A stretch of DNA of 64,000 bases from Desmodus rotundus (Eukaryota > Chordata > Mammalia > Chiroptera > Phyllostomidae). Position numbers and translations under genes: made by a program. Of this stretch, positions 22,610 to 33,400 are shown in pieces. The DNA is taken from NCBI RefSeq assembly GCF_022682495.2, contig NC_071390.1, positions 148,838,583 to 148,902,582 of the forward strand. The letters run 5' to 3'. The notes beneath the pieces were generated by a model. It ran no database searches and had not been told where the DNA came from. It saw only the letters and a program-made list of their open reading frames with translations. How positions within the stretch are numbered: position 1 is the stretch's first letter; the number at the start of each line of letters is the position of its first letter.

Positions 22610-22830
22610 CTGCAGCCAAACTGTCTGAATTCAAACATCAGCCTTAACTCCCACTTATTGGGGGGACATGGATAAGTACCCTAAACACATCTGTGTTTCA
22701 GTTTTCTCAACTGTTAAATGGGCTTAATAACTGTAAATCCCTCCTGGAAAGTTTTGAGCATTCATGGATTTAGTATTTGTACAGCACTATGAATACTGCC
22801 TGGCCCACACTAAGCATTAAGTGCGTTCAG
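22610..22830 (+). repeat. MIR SINE
   Basis: MIR order is visible: 'aaactgtctgaattcaaa', 'tgtgtttcagttttctcaac', 'taaatgggcttaataac', 'atactgcctggccca'. Moderately diverged. Confidence 0.7.
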
Positions 22831-23889
22831 CAATTTTTATGTTCGTTTCCAGTGTCCTGGGAACGTCTTTCTGGAGGCCAGAGGACAAGCACGCAGCTTT
22901 GTGTGTGACCTGGACAGATGTCTGTTGTGGAGGTGAGAAATGAGACTGGAGTGTCTTCCTCTATTTGAGGCCTCCTATCCGCTTTTCCTAGGCCCTTCCT
23001 CATGGAGGTAGCCCTTGGAAGTTTCTGATGGTGGGGGCACATTTTCCTTGGCTACATGGACCTGGCCAGCGAACTAGGGTAAGTGGGGGGGGGTTGGGAA
23101 AGAGGCCCTGGGGGGGCAGATTTGGATCTGGGGGCAGGTAGCAGCCCTTTCTGCTACCAAAGGCTGGCTGTTCCAATCCCCAGAGTAATTTGAGGACCAG
23201 GTATTACTATTTCTCTTTCTCTCACTCTCTCCCTCAGATGCTTTCTCTGGCATCCAAAGATTCCTAGTCTTTCTCCAATGGCCACCTTTGCTATCATCCT
23301 GACCTGAGGGACTTGGACACTTGTGCTTTCTCTGGCCATGCAGTCCTGCCAGTCTCTGCCAGGCCGAGGCCTTGGACTGTATTCTGTGTAAGAATTCTGC
23401 ACTCCACCCAGGGACAATTCTAAAGGTAACACCACTGGAGGTGGGACAAAGGTGGAAGGTTTGCTCACTTGAGCTTTTCCAGTGCCTCACGAGGGAAGAC
23501 ACTTCAAATTCTTACATCTTCATCAAGAGCTATCTCCTGGATGCTCCCTCCAAGTTTCCTGGGCTCTGTGGCCCTGAGGTTTGCAGCTTGCCCAGTGTAT
23601 ATACATGGCCCCTGAAACCACATGTGTTTTATTCGGAGTTACCAGAGAAGAAGTCAGTGGCTCAGATTGGATTCTCTTCATTCTATTGGCCCTCCTGCAA
23701 TGCGTATCTGTGCTTTCTGACTGTCTCTCATCTCTCCATTTCCCTAGATCTTCCTTTGAAGATCCCCTCCCCACAATCTCAGCGCTCGTCCTCAGTTCAG
23801 TGAGAAGAGTTCTGGGGAGACATGGACAAGGTTTGGCTCTTAAAGAGAGATAAGCTTTGCAAGACTGAGCTTGGAGTCCTGATTTCAAT
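22831..23889. other. Unassigned sequence
   Basis: Overlapping frames of 104-160 codons occur on both strands (for example 23321-23803 + and 23074-23502 -). None shows a family motif, and neither strand is favoured. G-rich runs lie at 23085-23120. Confidence 0.4.
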
Positions 23890-25330
23890 AATCTTGAAAT
23901 CAGTAGTGTTCTTTTTCAAAATTCTTTGGCTATTCTAGGTTCTTTGCATTTCCATATGAATTTTAGAATCAGTAGACAATTTCTACACAAAAAACTGCTG
24001 GGATGTTGGTAGGAATTGTGTTAAATCTATAGCTAGATCAATTTGGGGAGAACTGACATTTTAATAATATTAGGTCTATTAACTCATAACAAGGTATATT
24101 TCTCAATTTATTTAGGTTTTCTTTAATTTCTGTCAGCAAAGTTTTGTGGTTTACAGAGTACAGATCTTGTATATCTTTTGTCATATTTATTCCTATTGCA
24201 CATTTTTGATATCATGGTAACAGGAATTCAACCAATTTCAGATTATTTATTGCAGGTATATAGAAGTAAAATTGATTTTTGTATATTGCTATTGTATCCT
24301 GTAGGCTTGTAATAATTCACTTTTTCACTGATCACATTGATCATATATGATCATATGGCCTATAAGTAAAAACAGCCTTGCATTCCCGATTTGCTAGGTT
24401 AGAACCCCCAGCACAATGTTGAACAGAAGTAGTGAGAGCTGATATCTGTCTAATTGCTGATCTTGGGGGAAGAATAGGATTTGGTCTTTCACCATAAATG
24501 ATGTTGTTAGTTACATATATTTTGTAGATTCCTCTTGTTAGGTTGAGAAAGTTGCCTTCAACTGCCAGTTTCCTACAGGTTTGTTTGTTTTTTTTAATCA
24601 GGAACAAATGTTGGGTTTTGTTAAGTACTTTTTCTATGGCCATTGAGATAACCATATAACTTCTTCTTTGACTCATTGGTTATAAATGTGTTGTTTAATT
24701 TAACAATTCTTTGGAGATTCTACAAATATCTGTCTGTTATTGATTTGTAATTTACTTACACCATTGTCAGAGAACATACTTTATATCACTTGAGTCTTCA
24801 AATGTATTGAGACTTGTTTTATAAACCAAGTATGATATATCTTGGTAAATCTTCCTTGTATACTTGGAAAGAATGTGTACTCTGCTGTTGGTGGTGAAGA
24901 GATCTATAAATGTCAATCAGGTCAAGCTGGTTGATAGTGATATCCAAGTCTTCTGTCTCTTCACTAATGTTCGGTAATTATTGACAGAGTGGTATTGAAA
25001 TCTCTGACTCTAATTTTGGGTTTGTCTATTTCTTCTTGCAATTCTGTCAGTTTTTGCTTCATCTATTTTGTAGGTCTGTTATTCAGTGCACATAGATTTA
25101 GAATTGTTATATCCTCTTAATTCATTCTTCTCTTTATCATTATGAAAGGACATTCTTAAAGCCTTAGAAGTATTGTTTGTTCTGTGATCTACTTTGTCTG
25201 ATATTAATATCTTCTCTCTAACTTTCTTTCAATTAGCTGTTAGCATAGCATATCTTTTTTCTTTCTTTTACTTTTAACCTACTCTGCCTTATTTAAATGA
25301 CATTTCTTGTAAGCAGTATAGAGTCTGCTC
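23890..25330 (-). repeat. L1 ORF2 fragment, antisense
   Basis: Reads as the complement of L1 ORF2: 'ttctttggctattctaggt', 'tgtgttaaatctatagc', 'gttttgtggtttacagagt', 'caatgttgaacagaagtag', 'gactctaattttgggtttg', 'ctgcttcatctattt'-type wording. It covers parts of the endonuclease and reverse transcriptase regions. It has many stops and small indels. Both ends are truncated, with no 3' UTR attached. Confidence 0.8.
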
Positions 25331-25529
25331 CCAGATCCATTGCTCAGCTTCTTCATACCATGGAACAATGAACAGTGTCTGTCAATCTCGCTTCTCTCTA
25401 ATGCCCCGGTTTTTCCCTTGACCGTGGTGGGGATTAGGTGTGGGCAGGTAGTGGGATTGGGCCAGGGGGTACAGAGAGAAGTTTCACCCTGCCACAAATT
25501 GTACCTAATAACCTAGATCAAATGCCACA
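25331..25529. other. Unassigned spacer
   Basis: Nothing recognised between the antisense L1 and the MIR. Confidence 0.4.
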
Positions 25530-25745
25530 CACCACATGTCAGCTGTGTGACCTTGGACAAGCTCCTTAACTACTCTGAACCTCAGTGTCTTCATCCACAA
25601 AAAGAATGGAATAATATTGGCTTGCAGGGCTATACATAATCTGTGTAAAATTCCTTCTCCTGGGTCTGGAGCTCATTTAGTGATAGATACTATCATCATT
25701 ATTATTATTTTTATATTAATGCACGCACCATACAAATGCATATAT
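25530..25745 (+). repeat. MIR SINE
   Basis: Clear MIR core: 'cagctgtgtgaccttggac', 'ctccttaactactctgaacc', 'tcagtgtcttcatcc', 'ggaataatattggc', ending in an ATT-rich tail. One of the best preserved MIRs here. Confidence 0.8.
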
Positions 25746-26624
25746 TTACATTACAAATCAACCTCCTAAGTGAGCACAAAGCAGCAATCATATGTTTTTT
25801 TTTAAATTAACTTGCTGTGCCAAGGAGGTAATAAAATGAATAAAATCAGCATTATTTTTCAATGCGCCTCTCATAAATTAAGCATTGAGGTTAAATCCCT
25901 CTTTTCCAAGGCTGCAAACACTCCTGCTGCAACCCCTGTGAGTGAACAGGGCCAGATGGGGAGGGCAGTGCATCCTTGTCTGCTGCTCCACCCTGTGCCC
26001 TTCTCGGAGGGGAGGCTGCTCAGGGTGTTTGTTCTGCAGCTGTGTGATTATGGCTCCAACTGTGCAGAACCGTGAGAGGGAAGCAAGGTCCTAGGTTTTC
26101 AACAGGCACTGCCAGTGGGTCCTTTCCATCTAACCTATAATTCCTGACTCTTCCTGTAAAGATAATTCATGCTCTTCAGCAGCACGTGTAATGAACAGTG
26201 CCAGGTGCCAGGAATCTCCTGCAAACTTCAGCAGGGCCACACTGTGATGTGCCACTAGACTCATCCAGCCATCTAAAAAGCATTTTTTTAAAAGTCAAAG
26301 GTCTTTTCCATGAACAACCTGACAAGTACTTGAGCTTCATTATAACTTCCCTCTGACAGAGTTGGGGAAAATGAAGTGGGAGTTGTTAGCCAGATTTGTA
26401 AGAGTGTGTCCTGAGAAAATAGGGTTGAAGAGGGGCTGACCTAGAGGACAAAGTGCATTGGTTAGCTCCCTAGTTAAGGAGAATGAGCTGGCCCCCCATT
26501 TGGAAAGACAAAAAATACCTTTACCCAACAACCACTGTGTCTGTGCTCTCAGTGGAGGGCTGGCTCTGCGTCTGCAACCTGAGGAAGCACTGCTTCCCCC
26601 CAGTGGTCTCCTCTCCATGTCTTC
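25746..26624. other. Unassigned sequence
   Basis: No gene recognised. A small AT-rich part precedes more GC-balanced DNA. Short frames carry no motif. Confidence 0.4.
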
Positions 26625-26788
26625 AGAAGCCTACCCTGCAATCCCATTTCTGCATATTTATCCAAAAGAATTGTAATCAGGAAGATATCAGAACTCCTGT
26701 ATTCATTAGAACATCATGCACAATAGCCAAAATGTGGAAATAACATAAATGTCCATTGACAGATGGATGAATAAAGAAAATGTGACAT
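26625..26788 (+). repeat. L1 3' region fragment cut by a Ves SINE
   Basis: Has the end of L1 ORF2: 'catatttatccaaaagaatt', 'caatagccaaaatgtgg', 'atgtccattgacagatgg', 'gatgaataaagaaaatgtg'. The SINE starts exactly where the L1 would continue. A different L1 tail lies beyond it. Confidence 0.75.
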
Positions 26789-27007
26789 AGACCTGGTTGG
26801 GTGGCTCAGAGAGTAGGAGTATTGTCCCATGAACCAAAAGGTTTCAGATTTGCTCCCCAGCCAGGGTTCATACTTAGGTTGTGGGTTTGATCCCCAGCCA
26901 GGGTATGTATGGGAAGCAACCTATCAATGTCTCTCTCTACTCTTTTCTCTCTCTCTAAAATCAATCAGCCTATCTTTGGGTAAGGATTTCTTTTTTAATA
27001 AAAAATG
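26789..27007 (+). mobile_element. Ves SINE (bat), sense
   Basis: Order of features: 'ggtggctcagagagtagg' (A-box region of the tRNA-derived head), 'ccaaaaggtttcagatttg' (B-box region), 'cagccagggtatgtatggg', CT-rich 'tctctctctactcttttctc', 'aaaatcaatcagcctatc', 'tgggtaaggatttc' and an A-rich end. This is the bat Ves family layout. The internal duplication of 'ccccagccagggt' at 26859 and 26892 is unusual. Possible diverged target copies 'aaaatgtgacata' and 'aaaatgcttacaa' flank it. Confidence 0.85.
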
Positions 27008-27059
27008 CTTACAAAACACCCTAGGGCATGGAAAAACATCAATGAGACAGCTTGGGGTG

Positions 27060-27230
27060 TAAAAACCCAATTCCTCAACAATACGTGCACTGTGAGCCCA
27101 ATTTTTTAAAAAAGGTAAATACCAGAATGCTAGCTATAGATCTCTGGCCAGTGGAACTATGAATGATACTAATTTTCCTCCTACATTTATTTCTATATTT
27201 CTCAAATGTGCTATAATGAGCATATGGACA
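27060..27230 (+). repeat. L1 3' UTR fragment
   Basis: 'gatctctggccagtggaac', 'attttcctcctacatttat' and 'tctatatttctcaaatg' resemble old M-class L1 3' UTR. No poly(A) tail is visible. It may not belong to the same L1 as the piece before the SINE. Confidence 0.5.
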
Positions 27231-29004
27231 AAAGGACCTCTGTGAGCAGAAGTGAGAACAATAAATGTCATACAAGTTAAGCTGCACCCTCTCACAGCAC
27301 TGCAGGTCCAATTCATGGGTTCACCTCACTTCAGGAAGCTCTCTTCACATGCATTTGGAAACGGAGACAAAGGCAGCAGACAGAGTCTGTGAGGAAATCT
27401 ATTGGAAACAACATCCTGACTGAGAAAAGCGACAGAACCACCTCCCTAAAAGCAGCCCCAAATGGCCATTCAAATAGTAAAAATGACGCAGGGGCTGAAA
27501 ACAAAGTCCCAGCTTTCAGTCGGAGTTTCCTGAGCCAGTGAAAACAGCAAGCAAGGAAGAGGAAGCCTGTGCTCCCTGATGTCCCCAGGGAGGGCCCTGC
27601 AACTGCCACCCATGCCAAGATCTCTGCTCTGCATCTTGTCACCCCAAGTGCAGGCTCAGCTCCATGCCCCAGGTGCCCCAGCAGAACCAAACTATGGCTC
27701 TGCTTCCTTCCCAGATGCCTAGTGGGCAACCGCTATGCTCTGTCTTTAAGGAGCAGGGTGGCATTTGGATGGGAACCCACTGGCAAGCCAGGGTGGGGGC
27801 TGGGCACAAGTTCCACCTCAGGCCACCTGCTTCCTGTCGGGGCAGCGCAGCCCCGGAGCCAGCCAGGCAGACACAATGGGCAGGACCCACGTCAGATTTG
27901 TAGGGGAAGAAAATTACTCTTTGTGGACCGAAAGATCAGGACAGGATATCTATAACTGTTTAAAGAAAAGCCTGGTCTGCAGCCCCTCCCTCCCCAAGCA
28001 CTTCCGAAATGTCGCGCAACACGCCAGGCTCTTTAAATATCCAAACCCAGAATAAATGTGCAGGCAGCATTTCCCCTTCAGCCGGCCCACGAGCTGCCAG
28101 CTGAGTCAGAGTCTTGAAGTGTCAGAGATAGAGAGGGCTTGCAGGTCAACAAGCTCAAGCTGAGGCCAAGATGCTTCCACTTGGCTCGCGCCCTATGTGA
28201 CCCCTCTCCCAGGGGCTTCCTGTCCAGGACCAGGCTCAACGGGGTGCCCTTCACCTCTGTGCCATGCTGCCTCCCCCACTTGGGCCATGCCACACTTTTA
28301 AATGAGCTGCAGAGTCCAGGGAGGCGACAGGACCCGACATAAGTTGCACGACTTGCTCATGGCAGAGCAGGAGCTACAGCCGGGCTCCTCCCCTCCTGCT
28401 CTTTCACTGGACACAAGGGCATGCGGACCTGATGACTCTGTGGTGGGCCGTCCTGTGATAGTGCACTGCTTGGTCTGCATTAGAATTTGTGGAACGTGCT
28501 TTCAGATCCTTACAATTAAATTTAGGCGGGCGTTTCTTTTAAGAAGTTTGGATTGCTGTATCTGTAGGGGTTTTCTTTTTTTCATTAAAAAAATGGGGGG
28601 ATGGGGCTCTGGTTTAATACAGCGCCTACCAGACCTCAAGATGTGAAACAGCCAACACAAGAGCTGATCTGGTTGCAGTGGGAGCAGGGGCCCAAAGCTC
28701 CCTCACCCACAGCCTTCAGGTCCTCTTACCCTTGTGTTCCGGAGACATACCCTGGGACTCAGGGTTCTGAGTGATGGTTTGCAAAGCACTGGACCAATTA
28801 GTATCTTATTAACTCACTTACCTGAGAATCTCAGATCCACCGTATTGGGACTCTGGACAATGGAGGAAACATACCTAGAGCTCTACTCAATCCTTCTCTG
28901 CAGTCTATTAGCAAATGAGGATGAGAAGACACCTGAAAATGTTCCTGGATTCAAATGCAACCAGTGGTCAACAGTGAGATGTGGCAGGCCCAAGCCCCAC
29001 ATAA
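27231..29004. other. Mostly unique sequence with a MIR-like patch
   Basis: No exon supported. Around 28315-28420 the words 'gacataagttgcacgac', 'atggcagagcaggagc' and 'agccgggctcc' recall a MIR 3' part. The 27960-28070 stretch, with TTTAAA, GTCGCGC and an AATAAA, could be regulatory or conserved, but this is only an impression. Overlapping frames of up to 132 codons lack motifs. Confidence 0.4.
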
Positions 29005-29720
29005 TCGTCAATTCTTTCATCCAGCAGAAATTCACCGAGCTCTTACTACATACCAGCCCCAGTAGTAAGCAAGGAAAATTATGTACAGAAAAGTAATTCA
29101 TGGTTTATCCCTAAGGAGGTTTGTGTTCTAAGAAAATCTGACATATAATTACAAAGAAAATTAGAAAGACTTTAGGTACAATTTTTTCAGAGATTCATGA
29201 ACAAGAGCTACCCTTTCCAGCAAGGATGATCATCAAAGGCTTCATGGAAGAAGTGGCATTTGAAAATAGTATGGTTTTGACAGATGGAACTGGGAGAGTA
29301 GGGCACTTCCAAATGAGGAAGCAGCATGTGCAAAGGCCCAGAGGCACTCTGGTCACACCGGCTCTGCAACTCTCAAAAAATTGTTCGCAGAGTTTATCAG
29401 GTCAGGGGCACCCCCTGGAATCAGCTACAGAGTGGCCCTGTTGGAAAGCACAGATGTGTTCAGGAAATGCTGAGCCGGACTAGGCAGCAGGAGGAATCTG
29501 TACAGAGCAGTAAAGAGAGATAAGGTGGAAAGGTAGGTGGGAACCAGAGTGTGGAAGGCCTGGATAGCAGGGCACTGTGACTCCACACTACACACAGTGG
29601 GCAGTTGCTAAGTGTTTTTGAGCAGATAAGTGACAACAGAGTGAAGCTTTAGGAAGCTGAGCCTAACAGGTGGGAGGGTGTATGGAAGGGATCGGGGGGA
29701 CTGAGGCTGGCGCAGTGGTA
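29005..29720 (+). repeat. L2-like LINE remnant
   Basis: Reads in order like an L2/ancient LINE tail: 'attcaccgagctcttactac', 'tgtgcaaaggcccagagg', 'gtgtggaaggcctggatag', 'ttgagcagataagtgac', 'gtgaagctttaggaagc'. Frames are interrupted. The part 29110-29220 is poorly matched. Confidence 0.6.
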
Positions 29721-29840
29721 GAAAGTTACTGCCAAAGTGAGAGGAACTGGTAGCGGGTCCCACTGTGGGTGGAGACAGGGGGATGGAGAAAAAGAGACAG
29801 ATGCAAGAGCTAACAGTGTCCCAGAAAGAACATCAGAGGG

Positions 29841-29914
29841 CACCCACTGCATCCCCAGGCACCTAGACCAGAACCCAGCAGGACTGGTCTGGGTGCCTGG
29901 GGATGCAGTGGGTG
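29841..29914. other. 31-bp inverted repeat with 12-base loop (stem-loop)
   Basis: Arm 29841-29871 and the reverse complement of 29884-29914 agree at 30 of 31 positions. The single difference (T opposite G) would still pair as U-G in RNA. The loop, 29872-29883, is AACCCAGCAGGA. The whole is 74 bases, the size of a small hairpin precursor. Pairing stops sharply at both outer ends. It lies just after an L2 remnant and is not part of any repeat I recognise. Either a template-switch inverted duplication or a hairpin RNA gene would fit, and no transcription evidence is visible. Confidence 0.9.
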
Positions 29915-32189
29915 CGTTTTGGGCACTTAGGAAAGGAGGCAGGGGTGCCTGGGTTGTGTGGGCACATGGAAAGTTTGACTGTAGGCCTGGAGGTTGGGGA
30001 CGTTGGAGAGACAATCAGTTTAGAGTTCCAGCTCAACCCAGGAGCAAGGCCTCCCCGCATCTCTGCACAGGCATGGCTGTGATCCAGTCTGACTTCGGTT
30101 GAGGGTTTTTGATTCCAATAAACCCACACTGCCTTGCTTCCATCCAATTCTTTCCCCTGAGCATCTCCCCAGGGAGCACAGGGTTCCCAGGCCAGGAAAG
30201 CTGAAAACAAGACTTCTTACGGCCAGTCTACAATGGAAGAGCCAGAAGGGAGACTCCCTGGCCCCACATTTTCCAGCTGAGCAGTGCCTGTCAGGGTAAA
30301 CAGTTGCTTGCCACTTGGAATATTATCGGAACAGTTGGCAGATAGGAACTGTTTTTAAAACAAGCTATCACAACAAACCCAAGGAGAACATCTGTGAGGC
30401 CCAAGCCTGCGTTGCTGAGGAAGGTGACCTGTCAGCAAGGCGAAGGTCCCACAGATGGCCCAAGGTGGGGTGGCCCCAGGTGGGAGGAGGCAGAGCTGAC
30501 TGGGGGAGGGACCAGCCTGCAAACGGCTCTGAGTGAGATGCAGAAATACTCTTGACAGGATGAGCCTCCCTCGTCGGGGAGCCTGGCAGGGAGGTCTGGC
30601 GGCCCCTGGGCCCAGCCAGGCTCCGTCACTTAGATCCTGGGTACATCCTAAGTGAACGCATCAGCTGTTATTTATTTATAGCCATTGATCGAAATTCGTG
30701 TTATTTATTATGACATTTATAAAAAGTACATTGTAGGTGGCCTGTCTCCAGCTGGGGTAGGAAGTTCTGTGCAGACTTCTCCATTTTGTTTAGCTTATTT
30801 TCCCTCCTCAAACATTTTAGCTAACGAAGGGCAAGGGTAACAAATGTTTATTATTTAAACCCTGATGAGTTGGAGGCACCTGAACTTCATGGACCTGGGG
30901 CAGCGAGCAGCTTTCAAAACAAAATTCTTCAGACCATCTTACAGAGGTTCCATCTGTGGTCTGTGTGTGTGCAGGGTCTTTAAGCTGGGAAGGGATTTCC
31001 ACACACAGAATTGCTTCCTTCCCTTTGTTCTACTCTCCTGTCCCCTAAATAAAACTTACAAATGTCCCTCATTGTGTCGGTCATTTGTGTGAAAATGAAA
31101 TGCACCCTAAGATTGAAGAATAAGGGAGCAGGTTGGAAGGTTGGGGTGACACGTTCAATTAAAAAAGGGCATGGAGAATATTGGAGAGCCCTCTTGGTGC
31201 AGAACTAAGGCCCCATTCTCCAATCAGTTTTATTAGTAATAAATAGGATATTTTGATCTTAAAAGCCATGAATTTCCCGTGGGTGAGTGTGCCGGCTGCA
31301 GATGGGCTGTGTAGCGAAGAGGACTGCAATCCTAGACCTGGAGCCCAGGTACAGGCCCCTGCAACCTCCTCCCTCAGCCCCGCCTCAGCCCAGCCTCTCT
31401 GGGCTGCCCCGCCCCCTTTTCCTGAGCAAGGGGCACCCAAGGCCTGGGCCCTGGCAAGGGCAAGGGCCAAGGAGACAAGAAGGGCCCTGGGGGATTTCTT
31501 CTCTGTGAGGCTTTCACTGGTTGGAACCTCCTTGGCCAAGCACAAAGAAAACCTCATCTTTCAGACTATAGGTGCTCCTCGAAAGGGCCAGGGCATGGTG
31601 CCGCTCTACGGAAATATTGCCGATGGGGGAGGGGCTTGGGGGCTCTCTGTCCGGGACTCAGAGATTGAAGTAGATGGAAGTGCAGAAAGAGGAGTACAGG
31701 AGAGAAGCTTTTGGTTGTGTTTTGGGGAGCGGAAGGGACTGAGTGGAGGGCAGTTCTAGGCAGGATGGAGAGACTCTAAGGAAAAGGTGTCAGGGGCATG
31801 GGAGAAGATGCAAAGAGGGTCCCTGGGACCCTCTGGTACTAAAGAGAATTTTTACCAGAAAAAGCTCAGGAAATGGTATCAGGAGGATGGTCCTTCTTAA
31901 GAAAACCAGGAGCCACAGCCCAGGAGGCTGCACAAACACTGCTCACACAACCTGCACTGGGAATCTGGAGAGAGAGACCCAAGTCCAAGTAGTGTTCCAT
32001 CCAGGCTGCTGGGCCAGGCCCTGGGTTTGGGGCGGAGAAATGAGGAAGAAGTTTGGAGAGCTTCAGGCCATTAAAAGGAAGCCATAAAATTGAGGAAAAT
32101 ATAGGATCATGTCTTTATTTCCACCTCTCTTTTTTTTTTTTTTTGCACAGTTATAGGAATTTCCTGAATTGATTAAAAAAAAAAAAAGA
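29915..32189. other. Mostly unique sequence with possible regulatory blocks
   Basis: No repeat recognised over most of 2.3 kb. The stretch 30640-30740 (TTATTTATTTATAGCC, ATCGAAATTCG, TTTATTATGACATTTATAAA) and 31195-31285 (ccaatcag, TTATTAGTAATAAATAGG) are AT-rich islands with homeodomain/MEF2-like words in an otherwise GC-balanced region. A GC-rich part, 31300-31480, has a CCGCCCC box but few CpGs. A T16 run is at 32131-32146 and an A13 run near 32174-32187. Frames of up to 168 codons (31253-31759) have low-complexity composition and no domain. Confidence 0.4.
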
Positions 32190-32475
32190 ACTAAGAACAA
32201 ATGAACACATAAGGTATGCTTCCATTTACAGGAAGTTCAAAAGCAGGCAAAAGAAAACTGATCTACGGGGACAGAGGTGTGAGGAGAGGACCCCACTGGG
32301 GTCCTGACTGGGAGTGGCCACAAGGGAGCCTTCTGGGTGCTGGAAGTTTCTGTGTTGTTCTGGGGTGTGGTTACACGGAGTGCGATGTGTAAAACGTCGC
32401 GGAGCTGAGCCGGTGAGAGCTAGGCCCGTCGCTGCATGTCAGTTGTACCTCAGCAAAAAACGGCGTTAAAGTGGA
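32190..32475 (+). repeat. L1 3' UTR, unusually CpG-rich
   Basis: 'tgcttccatttacaggaagt', 'caaaagaaaactgatctac', 'gggagtggccacaaggg', 'tctgggtgctggaag', 'gtggttacacggag', 'gcatgtcagttgtacctcagc' and a short A run follow an old L1 3' end. From about 32376 to 32514 I count 14 CpGs, many for a fossil repeat. Confidence 0.7.
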
Positions 32476-32489
32476 ACGGTGCAGCGTGA

Positions 32490-32940
32490 ATGCATTCACT
32501 TCCCACTGCGGCCGGAACAAGTGAGCACAAACTTAGTGGCTTAAACAACACACGCCTGTTCTTAGAGAAGGTCAGAAATTTACCATCAAAGAGTCAGCAG
32601 AGCTGACTTCCTTCAGGAGGCTTCACGAGAAAATCCATTTCCTTTCCTTTTTCAGCTTCCAGAAGCTACCTGCATTCCTTGGCTCACGGTTCCTTGTCAA
32701 CTCACTCCTACTCCAGCTTCCGTCATCACATTTCCCACTACCATGTCTTTGATCCTCCTGTCTCCTTCTTGTAAGGACCCTTGTGATAACTTTGGGCCCA
32801 CCAGGACAATCAAGAATAGTCTCCATCTCAAAGTCCTTAATTTAATCACATCGGCACAGTCTCTTTTGCCATAGAAGGTATCATCACAATGCTAAGCATT
32901 AGACATAGACATTTGGAGGAGGGGTGTTACTCACCTGTCA
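32490..32940 (-). repeat. MLT1-type LTR, antisense
   Basis: Complement of a MaLR LTR: 'acaaacttagtggcttaaac', 'cagcttccagaagctacc', 'cttggctcacggttcc', 'gtaaggacccttgtgataac', 'gggcccaccaggacaatc', 'cttaatttaatcacatc'. The 5' end (right side) degrades near 32930. Solo LTR. Confidence 0.75.
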
Positions 32941-33087
32941 CTGTAGAATTGCATGAAGGTCAAGTTCCTTGTATAAGAAGGTGCCCCTTTCCAGACCAAA
33001 TGAGATCAACACATGCATTAGGTTAATTAATGTCAGCTGCTGTTGAAACACACAAACCCCCAAATTTCCATGGCTTTATACAGTAAG

Positions 33088-33400
33088 CAGGGATTCTTAA
33101 CCTGGGTCTGGCTTCCCCAAAGAATCCTTGGATGGAATTCAGGGGATCTGTGAACTCAGATGGGAGAAATTACATCTTTATTTTCTCTAAACTTAGCACT
33201 TTCTTCAATAATAAATGCAGCCAATAAATCACATTAGTATTTACAGTACCTGTAATGTTATCACCAATGGAAATCAAAGATATTTTCACATTAAGTTACA
33301 GTTGTTGCATCTATGTCAAAATATCACTTACACTCATCACTACTTCAAATGTATGGTGGTTATTAAACCTTACCCTATATCTTATTACTTAATAATAAAT
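33088..33400 (+). repeat. hAT-Charlie-type DNA transposon fossil
   Basis: Starts with a TIR-like CAGGGATTCTTAACCTGGG and continues 'tggaattcaggggatctgtg', 'gggagaaattacatcttta', 'cttcaataataaatgcagcc', 'cagtacctgtaatgttatc', 'acagttgttgcatc', wording typical of mammalian Charlie elements that drift through AT-rich internal DNA. The right terminal repeat is not visible, so the 3' end is open. Confidence 0.65.

Noticed and set aside
22274..22675. 133-codon + frame as a gene exon
   Set aside because: The frame spans the boundary between a minus-strand retrocopy and its target, so it cannot be an inherited coding region.
23321..23803. 160-codon + frame near 23.5 kb
   Set aside because: Opposed by minus-strand frames of 142 and 121 codons over the same DNA. 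No domain on either strand.
26789..27007. tRNA gene suggested by A- and B-box-like words
   Set aside because: The sequence continues into a SINE body and tail and recurs elsewhere in the window. It is a tRNA-derived Ves SINE, not a tRNA.
31300..31480. CpG-island promoter suggested by high GC and a CCGCCCC box
   Set aside because: Few CpGs are present, and no exon or transcript start pattern follows.
31253..31759. 168-codon + frame, alanine/proline-rich
   Set aside because: The length follows from GC-rich, stop-poor DNA. No family motif is present, and an overlapping minus-strand frame is equally long.
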